From the NCBI GenBank assembly GCA_021325385.1, contig JAJPHH010000153.1, positions 1 to 33,175 of the forward strand: DNA of 33,175 bases, read 5' to 3'. Below are positions 15,987 to 24,428 of this stretch, one piece after another. Source of the stretch: Alphaproteobacteria bacterium (lineage in GTDB: Bacteria; Pseudomonadota; Alphaproteobacteria; Rhizobiales; Beijerinckiaceae). Under the pieces are notes generated by a model that saw nothing but the letters and a program-made list of their open reading frames with translations, was not told where the DNA came from and made no database searches. Both the position numbers and the translations under genes were made by a program. Each line of letters starts with the position of its first letter. Position 1 is the stretch's first letter.

Positions 15987-16403
15987 ATGCGAGGATTTCT
16001 ACTCGACACCAACGTTCTCTCCGAAGCTGCGAGAGCCAAGCCTTCGAGCAAGGTCGAGGCCTTCCTGGCGCGGCCCGACGAAATGTGGCTCAGCGTCGTA
16101 TCGTTGCACGAATTCGCCTTCGGTCTAACGGGGCTGGCCGATGTGACGCGCCGCGTGCGACTTGAGACCTGGCTTGATTCGATCAAGGAAGCGTTCGTCG
16201 ACCGCCTCATCGTCGTCGACGACAAGATCGCAGAGACCGCAGGCAGAATTCGCGGAGCGTCAGCTTTGATGGGACGAATTGTCGATCCGCTCGATTCTGT
16301 TATTGCCGCAACCGCGGCCATACACGCGCTGACGCTGGCGACGCGAAATACCCGCGACTTTGTGCATCCGAACGTCGGTCTTCTCAATCCATGGGAAACG
16401 TAG
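15987..16403 (+). CDS. PIN-domain toxin ribonuclease (VapC/FitB type)
   Basis: A 138-residue Mg-dependent RNase, the toxin partner of the preceding antitoxin. The PIN acidic residues are visible: Asp7 in FLLDTNVLSE, Glu42 in SLHEFAFGL, Asp103 in DPLDSVIAATA, and Asp124 in ATRNTRDF. The C-terminal LLNPWE is the FitB-like ending. The family cleaves tRNA or rRNA and stops translation when the antitoxin is degraded. All active-site residues are present, so it should be functional. Confidence 0.92.
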   Translation: MRGFLLDTNVLSEAARAKPSSKVEAFLARPDEMWLSVVSLHEFAFGLTGLADVTRRVRLETWLDSIKEAFVDRLIVVDDKIAETAGRIRGASALMGRIVDPLDSVIAATAAIHALTLATRNTRDFVHPNVGLLNPWET

Positions 16404-16407
16404 GCGC

Positions 16408-16749
16408 ATGCGACGCTGCGCGCTCCCGTTCTTCGTCGCTGTCGCCTTGTGTTTTCACGGCGGAGCGTGCGCTCAAAATCGGGCCCCGGGTGATGGCGCG
16501 ACGGTTACTCGAGGCAGCCCGGACGTCTCGGTCGGCGGCGCCGCGGCCGGCCGGCAAGGCGACGCGACGACCGGCGGCGCGCCGATCGTTCAGGGCTCAT
16601 CCAACGTCTTCATCAACGGCGAGCCGGCGGCGATGGTCGGCGGCCGCGTCGGCTGCGGCGGCGCGGTCGTCACGGGCTCGTCGACCGTTTTCGTCAACGG
16701 CAAGCCGCTCGCCCGCGCCGGCGACAAAACGCAAGGCTGCGCGCGGTAG
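16408..16749 (+). CDS. Exported PAAR-repeat protein
   Basis: A 113-residue protein with a Sec-type signal peptide (MRRCALPFFVAVALCFHGGA, cleavage near residue 22), followed by a glycine-rich repeat region. PAAR-like repeats appear as APIVQGSSNVFINGEPAAMV and AVVTGSSTVFVNGKPLARAG, which build the cone-shaped tip of type VI spikes. PAAR proteins normally lack signal peptides and are loaded from the cytoplasm, so this one probably works in the periplasm or outside the cell, not as a standard spike tip. Cysteines at GCGG and GC near the end may hold metal, as in PAAR cones. It starts 4 bases after the toxin stop. No type VI genes are present nearby. Confidence 0.75.
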   Translation: MRRCALPFFVAVALCFHGGACAQNRAPGDGATVTRGSPDVSVGGAAAGRQGDATTGGAPIVQGSSNVFINGEPAAMVGGRVGCGGAVVTGSSTVFVNGKPLARAGDKTQGCAR

Positions 16750-16797
16750 CAGCCTATCCTCTCGCTTCGCGGGCGAGGAAATGTAAGGGGGGACGCC

Positions 16798-17964
16798 GTG
16801 CCGGCCTATGGCGATTACCAGAACGAGATTTACCTCAAGGGCCTCTACGGCCAGAAGCCGAAGCTTCCCGTCGATTTCCGCTCGCTGGAAGCGAAAGCCG
16901 CCGAGGCGATGCCGGCCAGCGTGCTCTCCTACGTACAAGGGGGCTGCGGCGACGAGCATACGCAGAGCCTCAACGCCGCCGCTTTCGCGCGCTGGGGGCT
17001 GATCCCGCGCATGATGGTCGATACATCCGAGCGCGACCTCTCGATCGAGTTGTTCGGCCTGAAGCTGGCGTCGCCTTTGCTGATGGCGCCGATCGGCGTA
17101 ATCGGTCTTTGCAGCCAGGACGGCCATGGCGATATCGCAACGGCGAAGGCGGCGGCGCGGACCGGGGTTCCGATGGTCGCCTCGACTCTGTCGAATGATC
17201 CGATGGAGGAAGTCGCCAAGGAGCTGAAAAGCGCGCCGGGTTTCTTCCAACTCTACACGCCGAAGCATGTCGGCGTCGCCGAAAGCCTGGTGCGCCGCGC
17301 CGAGGCCGCGGGCTTCAAGGCGCTCGTCGTGACGCTCGACACTTGGGTCACAGGCTGGCGGCCGCGCGATCTCAACGACGGCAATTTTCCGCAGCTTCGC
17401 GGCCACTGCCTGGCCAACTACTTTTCCGATCCCGTCTTCCGCTCGACGCTCAAGCGCCCGCCGGAGGAGGACGGCGCTTCCGCGGTGATGCAATGGGCGA
17501 GCATGTTCGGCAAAGTCCTGACCTGGGCCGATCTGCCCTGGCTGCGCTCGCTGACCAAGCTGCCGCTGATCTTGAAAGGCGTCTGCCATCCCGACGACGC
17601 GCGCCGCGCCATCGATGGCGGCGCCGACGCGATCTATTGCTCGAACCATGGCGGCAGGCAGGCGAATAGCGGGTTGGCCGCGATCGACATGCTGCCGGAT
17701 GTGGTTAAAGTGGCCGGGACTACGCCGGTGATCTTTGATTCTGGGATAAGGTCAGGTACGGACATGATCAAGGCGATGGCGCTCGGCGCCAAGGCGGCGG
17801 GCGTGGGAAGGCCTTACGCCTACGGGTTGGCGCTCGACGGCGTCGACGGGATCGTCCATGTGCTGCGATGCCTGCTGGCGGAAGCCGACTTGCTGATGGC
17901 GGTGGACGGGTATCCGCGGCTGGCGGATTTGGGGCCGGAGGCCTTGCGGAGGAGCGACGCCTGA
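16798..17964 (+). CDS. FMN-dependent alpha-hydroxy-acid oxidase, lactate 2-monooxygenase-like
   Basis: A 388-residue flavoprotein of the glycolate oxidase/lactate dehydrogenase family. It follows the mycobacterial lactate 2-monooxygenase closely: YVQGGCGDEHTQSLNAAAF, APIGVIGLCSQDGHGD, LDTWVTGWRPRDL, LKGVCHPDDARRAIDGGADA and CSNHGGRQA with the catalytic His and substrate-binding Arg. That enzyme turns L-lactate and O2 into acetate, CO2 and water; other members oxidise other 2-hydroxy acids, so the exact substrate is uncertain. Start is GTG 16798 behind a GGGGG ribosome binding site. It has no transporter beside it, and its link to the PAAR gene upstream is unclear. Confidence 0.87.
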   Translation: MPAYGDYQNEIYLKGLYGQKPKLPVDFRSLEAKAAEAMPASVLSYVQGGCGDEHTQSLNAAAFARWGLIPRMMVDTSERDLSIELFGLKLASPLLMAPIGVIGLCSQDGHGDIATAKAAARTGVPMVASTLSNDPMEEVAKELKSAPGFFQLYTPKHVGVAESLVRRAEAAGFKALVVTLDTWVTGWRPRDLNDGNFPQLRGHCLANYFSDPVFRSTLKRPPEEDGASAVMQWASMFGKVLTWADLPWLRSLTKLPLILKGVCHPDDARRAIDGGADAIYCSNHGGRQANSGLAAIDMLPDVVKVAGTTPVIFDSGIRSGTDMIKAMALGAKAAGVGRPYAYGLALDGVDGIVHVLRCLLAEADLLMAVDGYPRLADLGPEALRRSDA

Positions 17965-18000
17965 TCGTTCGCGAGGCGTTCGCCTGGAGCGCTCGGCTTG

Positions 18001-18816
18001 TTACGGCCGCGCCGCGGCGGGAAAATAGGCCGGGATGCTGAAAGCCGTCAGGAACTGTCGCGCGTGATGGTTCAGATAAAGGCTGAGCATGCGTTGCTCG
18101 ACGAATTTGGCGTCGCCTTCCCGAATGGCGGCGGCGAAGGCCTGCAGATAGGCTCGCGTCTGCGCGATGAGTTCAGGGCCGGCTGGGTCGCCGTGACCCG
18201 GATAGAACGTCACGACGCGATCTTTTGAAAAAGCCTCGAGCTCGTCCAGCCGCGAACACCAGCTTTCGATATGGCGCTCCTGCAGGTAGAGATGCGTGCC
18301 GTGATAGACGAGGTCGGCGCAGAGCAGCGCCTTCTGCCCGGGGATGCGTATCGTCGCGATATGCTTCGCCTCGCCCTCGCCGAACTCGGCGATATCGAGA
18401 GCGGCCGCGTCGATTTCGAGCGTGTCTCCATCGACAATTTTCGGCGTCACGAGCCGCCGCGGTCCTTCCGCGCCCAATCGGCCTTGAAGCATCGAAAACA
18501 TCCATGGGCCATCGGTTTGGATGTCGGCGACGACATTGGCCGTGCTCACGAAACGCGCCGCCGGAAAGCGATCTGCGATCAAGTCCGACCCCAGAAAGTG
18601 GTCGGGATGGGCGTGCGAGATGAACACGGCTTTGAGGCGCTTGCCGGAACGATCGATCATGTCGGCGAGCCTGCCGGCGTCGCTGCGCAGCATCGGCGCA
18701 TCGAACAAGATCGCCTCGGAGACGCCGGAAACGAAATAGGCGTTCGACCATGCGCCCGCTTCGCTGGCGACGAACCGCTGAATGTCGAGGGAGGCCACTG
18801 CCGACTGCCCTTTCAT
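18001..18816 (-). CDS. Metallo-beta-lactamase-fold hydrolase
   Basis: A 271-residue protein with the two-zinc MBL motif HAHPDH (His68, His70, Asp72, His73), plus His152, Asp168 in LLCADLV and His208 in YPGHGDPAG. The pattern matches the glyoxalase-II-like and quorum-lactonase-like branch, not an antibiotic-hydrolysing lactamase. No signal peptide is visible, so it is probably cytoplasmic. The start at ATG 18816 lies 18 bases after the SnoaL-like gene ends; an alternative ATG at 18852 would overlap that gene. The pair is probably co-transcribed from the promoter at about 19240-19390. Confidence 0.85.
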   Translation of the reverse strand: MKGQSAVASLDIQRFVASEAGAWSNAYFVSGVSEAILFDAPMLRSDAGRLADMIDRSGKRLKAVFISHAHPDHFLGSDLIADRFPAARFVSTANVVADIQTDGPWMFSMLQGRLGAEGPRRLVTPKIVDGDTLEIDAAALDIAEFGEGEAKHIATIRIPGQKALLCADLVYHGTHLYLQERHIESWCSRLDELEAFSKDRVVTFYPGHGDPAGPELIAQTRAYLQAFAAAIREGDAKFVEQRMLSLYLNHHARQFLTAFSIPAYFPAAARP

Positions 18817-18833
18817 GCTCGTGCTCGCGTCGA

Positions 18834-19235
18834 TTATCGCTCGTCGGTCCATCCTGCGCCTTCGGCCGGCGGCGTCACCGTCGCCCAGCGCTCCGCGATC
18901 TTGTCGCCCTCGAAACGCCAAAGCACGAAGCCGTGGAACTGCATCTTTTTGCCGGAAGGACCCGTCCACCGCCAGATGTTGCGGCAGACTACCTTGTCGC
19001 CCTCCGCGATCATGTCTTCGATCGTCAGGCGCAAATCGGGCATCTGCTTGTAGAGGCCGAGCATCATGTCCTCATCGCCTTTGACGCCGGTCGGTTTCCC
19101 GCCCGGTCCGTCGTGATCGTAAAAGTCCGGCGTCATGTTCTTATGGATGACGGCGGCGTTCCTCTTGTTGACGAACTCCTCGAAATGGTCCCGAACGAAC
19201 TGCTTCATCTGCGAAGGGGTAAGATGCGTTGCCAT
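18834..19235 (-). CDS. SnoaL/NTF2-like protein
   Basis: A 133-residue cone-shaped alpha+beta protein of the SnoaL (polyketide-cyclase-like) family. Family features are FVRDHFEEFVNKRNAAVIHK at the N-terminus, the MTPDFYDHD strand, MMLGLYKQMPDLRLTIEDMI and the closing HGFVLWRFEGDKIAERWATV. Such proteins bind small molecules and some act as cyclases, isomerases or hydrolases. It is first in a two-gene unit with the MBL protein and divergent from an HxlR regulator. This arrangement often means that the regulator controls the pair (inference). Confidence 0.85.
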   Translation of the reverse strand: MATHLTPSQMKQFVRDHFEEFVNKRNAAVIHKNMTPDFYDHDGPGGKPTGVKGDEDMMLGLYKQMPDLRLTIEDMIAEGDKVVCRNIWRWTGPSGKKMQFHGFVLWRFEGDKIAERWATVTPPAEGAGWTDER

Positions 19236-19348
19236 TTGCTTGCCCCGTGGTAGGATGAATGACGTTTTCCCGACGACTTCTCGTTCAAATTTGAAGCGGC
19301 TTGCGGCCTCTCGGCCCGCGCCTGAGGAGAGGCTAGTCGAGAAGCGAG

Positions 19349-19369
19349 ATTGTGAGAAGGACGCACAAT
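19349..19369. promoter_or_regulatory. Possible HxlR operator
   Basis: ATTGTG, nine bases, CACAAT. This is a perfect 6-bp inverted repeat 23 bases before the HxlR start and inside the divergent intergenic region. The position fits an operator; the assignment is tentative because short palindromes arise by chance. Confidence 0.35.
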
Positions 19370-19392
19370 ATTGTAAGTCATGGGACGCAGCG

Positions 19393-19749
19393 ATGAAGAA
19401 CCATTTCGGCTGTCCGGTGCAGGCGACGTCGAACGTTCTGGCCGGGAAATGGAAAGTGCTGATCGTCTGGCATTTGTCGTTCCAGTCCTATCGCTTCGCC
19501 GAGCTCAGGGCGCTGTTGCCCGGCGTCAGCGAAAAGGTTCTGACGAGCCAATTGCGCGAATTGGAGCATGACGGCGTCATCGGCCGCCGCGCGAGCGGCG
19601 AAGCGCCGCAGCGGGTCGATTATTCTCTGACCGAGGCCGGCGCCGAGTTGATCCCGGTGATGGAAGGCATGTGCGCTTGGGGCGTGAAACACCTGGGCGT
19701 CCCGCCGAGCCTGCCGCGTCCCGGGCAAAGCTTTGGGATGTCGCAATAG
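19393..19749 (+). CDS. HxlR family transcriptional regulator
   Basis: A 118-residue winged-helix protein. HxlR hallmarks are CPVQATSNVLAGKWKVLIVW (residues 7-26) with a Cys near the N-terminus, which in several relatives senses reactive electrophiles or oxidants; RFAELRALLPGVSEKVLTSQ; the LRELEHDGVI recognition area; and the wing QRVDYSLTEAGAELIPV. ATG 19393 gives the usual family length and is preceded by GGGA; the frame is open back to 19255, which would add 46 residues with several Cys. It is divergent from the SnoaL-MBL pair and probably controls it. Confidence 0.87.
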   Translation: MKNHFGCPVQATSNVLAGKWKVLIVWHLSFQSYRFAELRALLPGVSEKVLTSQLRELEHDGVIGRRASGEAPQRVDYSLTEAGAELIPVMEGMCAWGVKHLGVPPSLPRPGQSFGMSQ

Positions 19750-19809
19750 CGTCCAATTGGCGCGTCGTCGATGGTCACCGATTCGCTCGGATCATCGCGC
19801 CGCTTCGCA

Positions 19810-20124
19810 TCACCTTTTTGTCGTGCGAGGCTCAAGCATGGCGCCGGTGATCCGGCGTCGGCCGTGGACGATGCGAAGCACGGTCACGGCGTCGCGGTCG
19901 TGGCGATAGATCGCAAGATAGGGATCAACGACGCTAACGCGAACGCCGCGTCCAAGGCGCTGGCGCGGCGGTCCGAGGTCCGGATAATCGCGCAAAAGCC
20001 GAAAGAGGTCGTCGAACAAGGCGCGGTATTTGGCGGCGACGTTACGGCCAGCTTCCGCCGCGAGGTAGTCAAAAATTCTGTCCGCGTCGTTAAGAGCGGC
20101 TGGCGTGAGGATAAGCCGCGCCAT
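19810..20124 (-). CDS. RelE/ParE-family toxin
   Basis: A 104-residue small basic protein of the RelE/ParE superfamily. Features are LTPAALNDADRIFDYLAAEA at the N-terminus, the LRDYPDLGPPR loop, and the C-terminal strands VVDPYLAIYRHDRDAVTVLR ending IVHGRRR. The P-DLG-x-R pattern and the VHGRR ending are typical of ParE, which in known cases poisons DNA gyrase. Its ATG shares one base with the stop of the upstream antitoxin (TAATG), so the two are translationally coupled. Confidence 0.9.
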   Translation of the reverse strand: MARLILTPAALNDADRIFDYLAAEAGRNVAAKYRALFDDLFRLLRDYPDLGPPRQRLGRGVRVSVVDPYLAIYRHDRDAVTVLRIVHGRRRITGAMLEPRTTKR

Positions 20125-20390
20125 TACCGTTGGAGGCGGCGGAAGAGCGCGTCCATGTGGGCGTTGTATTCCTCGAGCGTGACCACTTCGCCGCGTTCAA
20201 CTTGGGCGATCGCCTCGTCAACATAAGGCTTGGCCCATGCGAGGTCGTCCTGCTCGATCTTGACGTAGTCGGCCATGCTGGCGTCGAGCAGGTGACGCAC
20301 AGCGGCTTCCGGCGAGGCAAAGTCGCCTTTCGCCACGCGGGCGGCGAGCCAAGCCTCTTGCTCCGGCGTAAGGGTGACGGTCACGGTCAT
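20124..20390 (-). CDS. Ribbon-helix-helix antitoxin of the ParD type
   Basis: An 88-residue protein partner of the ParE-like toxin. The N-terminal strand MTVTVTLTPEQEAWLAARV followed by SPEAAVRHLLD is the ribbon-helix-helix DNA-binding part that would repress the operon. The acidic C-terminal half (QDDLAWAKPYVDEAIAQVER and onwards) would wrap and neutralise the toxin. It is the first gene of the two-gene operon, as usual. Confidence 0.88.
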   Translation of the reverse strand: MTVTVTLTPEQEAWLAARVAKGDFASPEAAVRHLLDASMADYVKIEQDDLAWAKPYVDEAIAQVERGEVVTLEEYNAHMDALFRRLQR

Positions 20391-20652
20391 GGCCCCAATA
20401 TAGAGGGAGGCGGCGATTTAGAGAAGCCGTGGGAGGTCGCGACGGCGTTCTGTAGCCGCGGTCGCCGACCCCGTAGCACCGGCTCGGCGAGGCCGGCGAC
20501 AGATCGCCGAAGCGCTTCGGCGGCGCCAATGACGGCGGATGCGCCAAGCGCTAACGGTCGCGTGCAGCCGCCGCGATGAGTCGCTTATTTGTCTCGCGAG
20601 ACACGGAAAAGACGCCGCATGGTTTCCGCGTCTTTGAGGCGCGCAAGATAAA
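20391..20652. other. Intergenic stretch upstream of the ParD/ParE unit
   Basis: No coding frame with family-like features is present. The stretch includes the promoter region of the antitoxin and several short GC palindromes, such as CGAAGCGCTTCGG near 20508, and leads into the large inverted repeat at 20653. Confidence 0.4.
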
Positions 20653-21290
20653 TCCCGCCCCTAGTTCGACCCGCCGGAGGCGAGCCGAACTTCCCCGAGC
20701 GCAGCGAGGGTCGGGACGCCCCTTGTCCCGACGCCTCCAGAAGGCCGCCGCAGGCAGCCGGGGTCAAGGGAGCGCCGGAGCAACCCAGAGCCACGCGCAG
20801 CTCGCGGAGCGAGCGAGCATGGCGAGGAGCGGACCTTGACGCCGGCGAGCACGGCGGCGCTGGGCGCTTGATCGTTCTCCACGTCACCACGTCTTGGCCG
20901 GGCTTGTCCCGGCCATCCACGCGGCGCCGCTGCGGCAAACTATGAAATCCGAAGCTGTGGAACGGCGTGGATGCTCGGCACAAGGCCGGGCATGACGAGC
21001 GTAGGTACGGCACAGCGTACGGAATGGCGATCGCGGCTTCGGTGGAAACCGCGGCCATGACTGAACCAGCGTGCCGCCGTGCTCGCCGGCGTCAAGGTCC
21101 AGTGCTCGCAATCCTCGCCATGCTCGTTCGCTTCGCTCACTGCGCGTGGCTCCGGGTTGCTGCGCGCTTCCCTTGACCCCGGCTGCGCTGCGGCGGCCTT
21201 TTGGAAGGGTCGGGACGAGGGGCGTCCCGGCCCTCGCTCCGCGAGGGAAGTTCGACTTGCCCTGCGGGCGGCGTCGAACTAGGGGCGGGA
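20653..21290. repeat. Large nested inverted repeat (family C with inner family D)
   Basis: The left arm (20653-20860) and the right arm (21073-21290) are reverse complements over about 210 bases with scattered mismatches and small indels. Shared blocks include CCCGCCCCTAGTTCGAC, AAGGCCGCCGCA, CAGCCGGGGTCAAGGGA, GAGCCACGCGCAG, CGAGCATGGCGAGGA and ACCTTGACGCCGGCGAGCAC. The 212-base centre holds a second inverted pair: CGTCTTGGCCGGGCTTGTCC starting at 20890 and its counterpart at 20966-20997 (ending GGGCATGACG). No transposase or coding frame is present. It may be a composite of palindromic extragenic repeats or a non-autonomous mobile element. Confidence 0.85.
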
Positions 21291-21308
21291 GGAACATAGT
21301 CAATGACC

Positions 21309-21748
21309 TCACGAGACCAGTGCAATAGGTCTCCTACCGAGGTCCTCGGCCATCATGACGAGACATCCATCGGGATCTAGGACTACCACCTCCCGCCTCC
21401 CGCCTTCGATATCGCCATATCGCCGCCAAACCTCTCTTGGGCCGACATAGATCGGAATCCGTAGTCCGCTTAGTCGCTCGATGATCGGATCGACCGAGGC
21501 GACTTGTACCTGGAACATCACCCCGCGCCCATAAGGCCTCTCAAGCGACGCAGTCTCCCATTTCCCAGATCGCTCGCAGAGCATGATCTGCGCGCCTTCC
21601 GGCCGCTCCGATAGACAAAGCTTTCTTCTGGACGCTGGTACGCGATTTCGAAACCCAGAGCGCGCCAGAACCGAAGGCTCTCGCGGATATCTTCCACGAG
21701 CAGTTCCGACACGAGTTTTTGCAAAGCCTTTTTTTGGCGGTCTGTCAT
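21309..21748 (-). pseudogene. VOC (glyoxalase/bleomycin-resistance-like) gene with a one-base frameshift
   Basis: The frame from ATG 21748 reads MTDRQKKALQKLVSELLVED, then SLRFWRALGFEIAYQRPEES and FVYRS, and goes wrong near 21610. In the next frame the rest of the protein continues as ERPEGAQIMLCERSGKWETA, through YGRGVMFQVQVASVDPIIER, to VVVLDPDGCLVMMAEDLG. The two parts make one VOC domain of about 146 residues. The expected junction FVYLERPEG needs one extra base where the sequence has TATCGGAGCGG. VOC proteins bind metals or antibiotics and include glyoxalase I and bleomycin-binding proteins. A sequencing error is possible. The gene ends 19 bases from the large inverted repeat. Confidence 0.8.
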
Positions 21749-21801
21749 AGTCGATGGCCATCGTTTCACTCGGTATTGTAACCAGACGACATCTCCGCCC
21801 G

Positions 21802-24309
21802 CTAATACCTCCCCCTCCGCCCCCGCATCCCCCCGCGCGGCCGCGCCTCGCCGCCGCCCCAATTGTGCGGGCCCATATCGGCGTCGCCCGGCTTGTGCGG
21901 CCGGTGCGCGGGCATATTCGCCGCGCGCCCGAACGGTCGCTCGCCGCGGTACCCGCCGGTCTGAGCGTCGATCGCCTCCTGCCGCGCCAGCGGATCGTCG
22001 CTCACCGCCAGGTTCACCGCCTGCAGGCGCTTGATCTCGTCGCGCAGGCGCGCGGCCTCTTCGAATTCGAGGTTGCCGGCGGCCTCCTTCATGCGCTTTT
22101 CGAGATCGGCGATGGTCGCGTTCAGGTTGTGGCCGATCGCGGCGCCGGCTTGCGTAACGAGGCCGGAATCGACGGTGACGTGGTCGCCTTCGTAGACCGA
22201 GGAGAGAATATCGGCGATGCCGCGCTTGATCGAGGCCGGGGTGATGCCGTTCTCGTCGTTGTACTTCTGCTGCTTCTCGCGCCGGCGCTGGGTCTCGGCC
22301 ATGGCGCGCTGCATCGAGCCGGTCACGGTATCGGCGTAGAGAATGACTTTGCCGTCGACATTGCGGGCGGCGCGGCCGATCGTCTGGACCAGCGAGGTCT
22401 CCGAGCGCAGGAAGCCCTCCTTGTCGGCGTCGAGAATGGCGACGAGCGCGCATTCGGGTATGTCCAGGCCTTCGCGCAGGAGGTTGATGCCGACCAGCAC
22501 GTCGAAGGCGCCGAGGCGGAGATCGCGGATGATCTCGATGCGCTCGAGCGTGTCGATGTCGGAATGCATGTAGCGCACGCGAACGCCGTTCTCGTGCAAA
22601 TACTCGGTCAGGTCCTCGGCCATGCGCTTGGTCAGGGTCGTCACCAGGGTCCGGTAGCCGCGCCGCGCGACCTCCTTGACCTCGCCGAGCAAATCGTCGA
22701 CCTGGCTGCGCGCCGGCCGCACTTCGACCGGCGGGTCGATCAGGCCGGTCGGCCGGATCACCTGCTCGACGAAGATTCCGCCGGTGCGCTCCAGCTCCCA
22801 CGGGCCAGGCGTCGCCGAGACATGGACGGTCTGCGGCCGCATCGCCTCCCATTCCTCGAAGCGCAAAGGCCGATTGTCCATGCAGGAGGGCAGGCGGAAG
22901 CCGTATTCGGCGAGCGTCGCCTTGCGGCGATAGTCGCCGCGGTACATGGCGCCGATCTGCGGCACGGTGACGTGGCTCTCGTCGATGAAGACGATGGCGT
23001 TGTCGGGGAGGTATTCGAACAGGGTCGGCGGCGGCTCGCCCGGCCTTCGGCCGGTGAGATAGCGCGAATAGTTCTCGATGCCGGCGCAGGAGCCGGTCGC
23101 TTCCAGCATTTCGAGATCGAACAGAGTGCGCTGCTCGAGCCGCTGCGCTTCGAGCAGGCGGCCGTTGCGATTGAGGAAATCGAGCCGCTCCTTCAATTCC
23201 TGCTTGATCGCCTTGATCGATTGCAGCAGGGTCGGCCGCGGCGTCACGTAATGGCTGTTGGCGTAGACCTTGACGAACTCCAAGTCCTGCGTCTTCTGGC
23301 CGGTGAGCGGATCGAACTCGACGATCGCCTCGATCTCGTCGCCGAAAAAGCCGACGCGCCAGGCGCGGTCCTCATAGTGGGCGGGAAAAATCTCGAACGA
23401 ATCGCCGCGCACCCGGAACATCCCGCGGGCGAAATCGCCCTGGGTGCGCTTGTACTGCAAGGCGACGAGGTCGGAGATGAGCTGGCGCTGGTCGATCCTG
23501 TCGCCGATTTTCAGCGAGAAAGTCATCGCCGTATAAGTCTCGACCGAGCCGATGCCGTAGATGCAGGAGACGGAGGCGACGATGATCGCGTCGTCGCGCT
23601 CGAGCAGCGAGCGGGTGGCGGCGTGGCGCATCCGGTCGATCTGCTCGTTGATCGAGGATTCCTTCTCGATATAGGTGTCGGTGCGCGGGACGTAGGCCTC
23701 CGGCTGGTAGTAATCGTAGTACGAGACGAAATACTCGACGGCGTTGTTCGGGAAGAAGCTCTTGAACTCGCCATAGAGCTGGGCGGCGAGCGTCTTGTTC
23801 GGCGCGAGGATCAGGGCCGGGCGCTGCGTGCGCTCGATCACCTGGGCCATGGTGAAAGTCTTGCCCGAGCCGGTGACGCCGAGCAGGACCTGGTCGCGCT
23901 CGTTTTGGTTCAGGCCGGCGACGAGCTCGTCGATCGCCTGCGGCTGGTCGCCTTTCGGCTCGTAGTCGGAGACGATTTTCAGCCTGACGCCGCCTTCCGA
24001 CTTTTCCGGCCGCGGCGGGCGATGCGGCGTCCAGGTCGGCCGGTTGCGGATGTTCGGGTCGCCGCGCTCGAGCAGATCTTTGAGCGATTCGACTGTCGCG
24101 GCGGCGCCGGTCATGCCGCGCGGATGGAGATCCTCGTCCTCGTCGGCGAGGTCGCGGTCGAAGGCGACCGGCGCTTCGGCGAAGCCGGGCGGGTTGTCGA
24201 TGAGCGCCGGGTTGAGGAGCGCGGCGAGATGCTCGTCCAGAGGACGGCCTTCGGGCTTGGAGGCCTTGGCGCGGGTCGGCTTGCTCGGAGACTTCGGCTT
24301 CTTCGGCAT
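21802..24309 (-). CDS. uvrB: Excinuclease ABC subunit B
   Basis: The damage-verifying helicase-like subunit of nucleotide excision repair, acting with UvrA and UvrC. The 835-residue protein has Walker A GVTGSGKT (144-151), the damage-probing beta-hairpin [12 protein letters not shown] (197-208), the DESH box (443-446), helicase motif [11 protein letters not shown] (642-650) and a C-terminal UVR motif (735-765, [20 protein letters not shown]). It is longer than E. coli UvrB (673): about 110 polar residues precede the core and about 65 Arg/Gly-rich residues follow it, including [18 protein letters not shown]. Such extensions are usual in alphaproteobacteria. Start is ATG 24309. No damage-inducible operator (SOS box) could be identified by eye. 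Confidence 0.97.
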   Translation of the reverse strand: MPKKPKSPSKPTRAKASKPEGRPLDEHLAALLNPALIDNPPGFAEAPVAFDRDLADEDEDLHPRGMTGAAATVESLKDLLERGDPNIRNRPTWTPHRPPRPEKSEGGVRLKIVSDYEPKGDQPQAIDELVAGLNQNERDQVLLGVTGSGKTFTMAQVIERTQRPALILAPNKTLAAQLYGEFKSFFPNNAVEYFVSYYDYYQPEAYVPRTDTYIEKESSINEQIDRMRHAATRSLLERDDAIIVASVSCIYGIGSVETYTAMTFSLKIGDRIDQRQLISDLVALQYKRTQGDFARGMFRVRGDSFEIFPAHYEDRAWRVGFFGDEIEAIVEFDPLTGQKTQDLEFVKVYANSHYVTPRPTLLQSIKAIKQELKERLDFLNRNGRLLEAQRLEQRTLFDLEMLEATGSCAGIENYSRYLTGRRPGEPPPTLFEYLPDNAIVFIDESHVTVPQIGAMYRGDYRRKATLAEYGFRLPSCMDNRPLRFEEWEAMRPQTVHVSATPGPWELERTGGIFVEQVIRPTGLIDPPVEVRPARSQVDDLLGEVKEVARRGYRTLVTTLTKRMAEDLTEYLHENGVRVRYMHSDIDTLERIEIIRDLRLGAFDVLVGINLLREGLDIPECALVAILDADKEGFLRSETSLVQTIGRAARNVDGKVILYADTVTGSMQRAMAETQRRREKQQKYNDENGITPASIKRGIADILSSVYEGDHVTVDSGLVTQAGAAIGHNLNATIADLEKRMKEAAGNLEFEEAARLRDEIKRLQAVNLAVSDDPLARQEAIDAQTGGYRGERPFGRAANMPAHRPHKPGDADMGPHNWGGGEARPRGGMRGRRGRY

Positions 24310-24428
24310 GGCGGCAATATGGGGCGAAAGGCGAACGGGGGAAAGGGAGCGCGGGCGCGAGCTGAAAGTCGCCGCTCCGCCTTAGCTTGTCCCACTGTCA
24401 GCTGATGACAGCAGCGGCCCTGCGCTTG

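Noticed and set aside
20653-21290. Repeated arms as a CRISPR array or an insertion sequence
   Set aside because: There are only two long inverted arms, no regularly spaced direct repeats, and no transposase frame.
21754-24405. Plus-strand frame of 883 codons opposite uvrB
   Set aside because: Antisense to uvrB, which has every motif of its family; the opposite frame has none.
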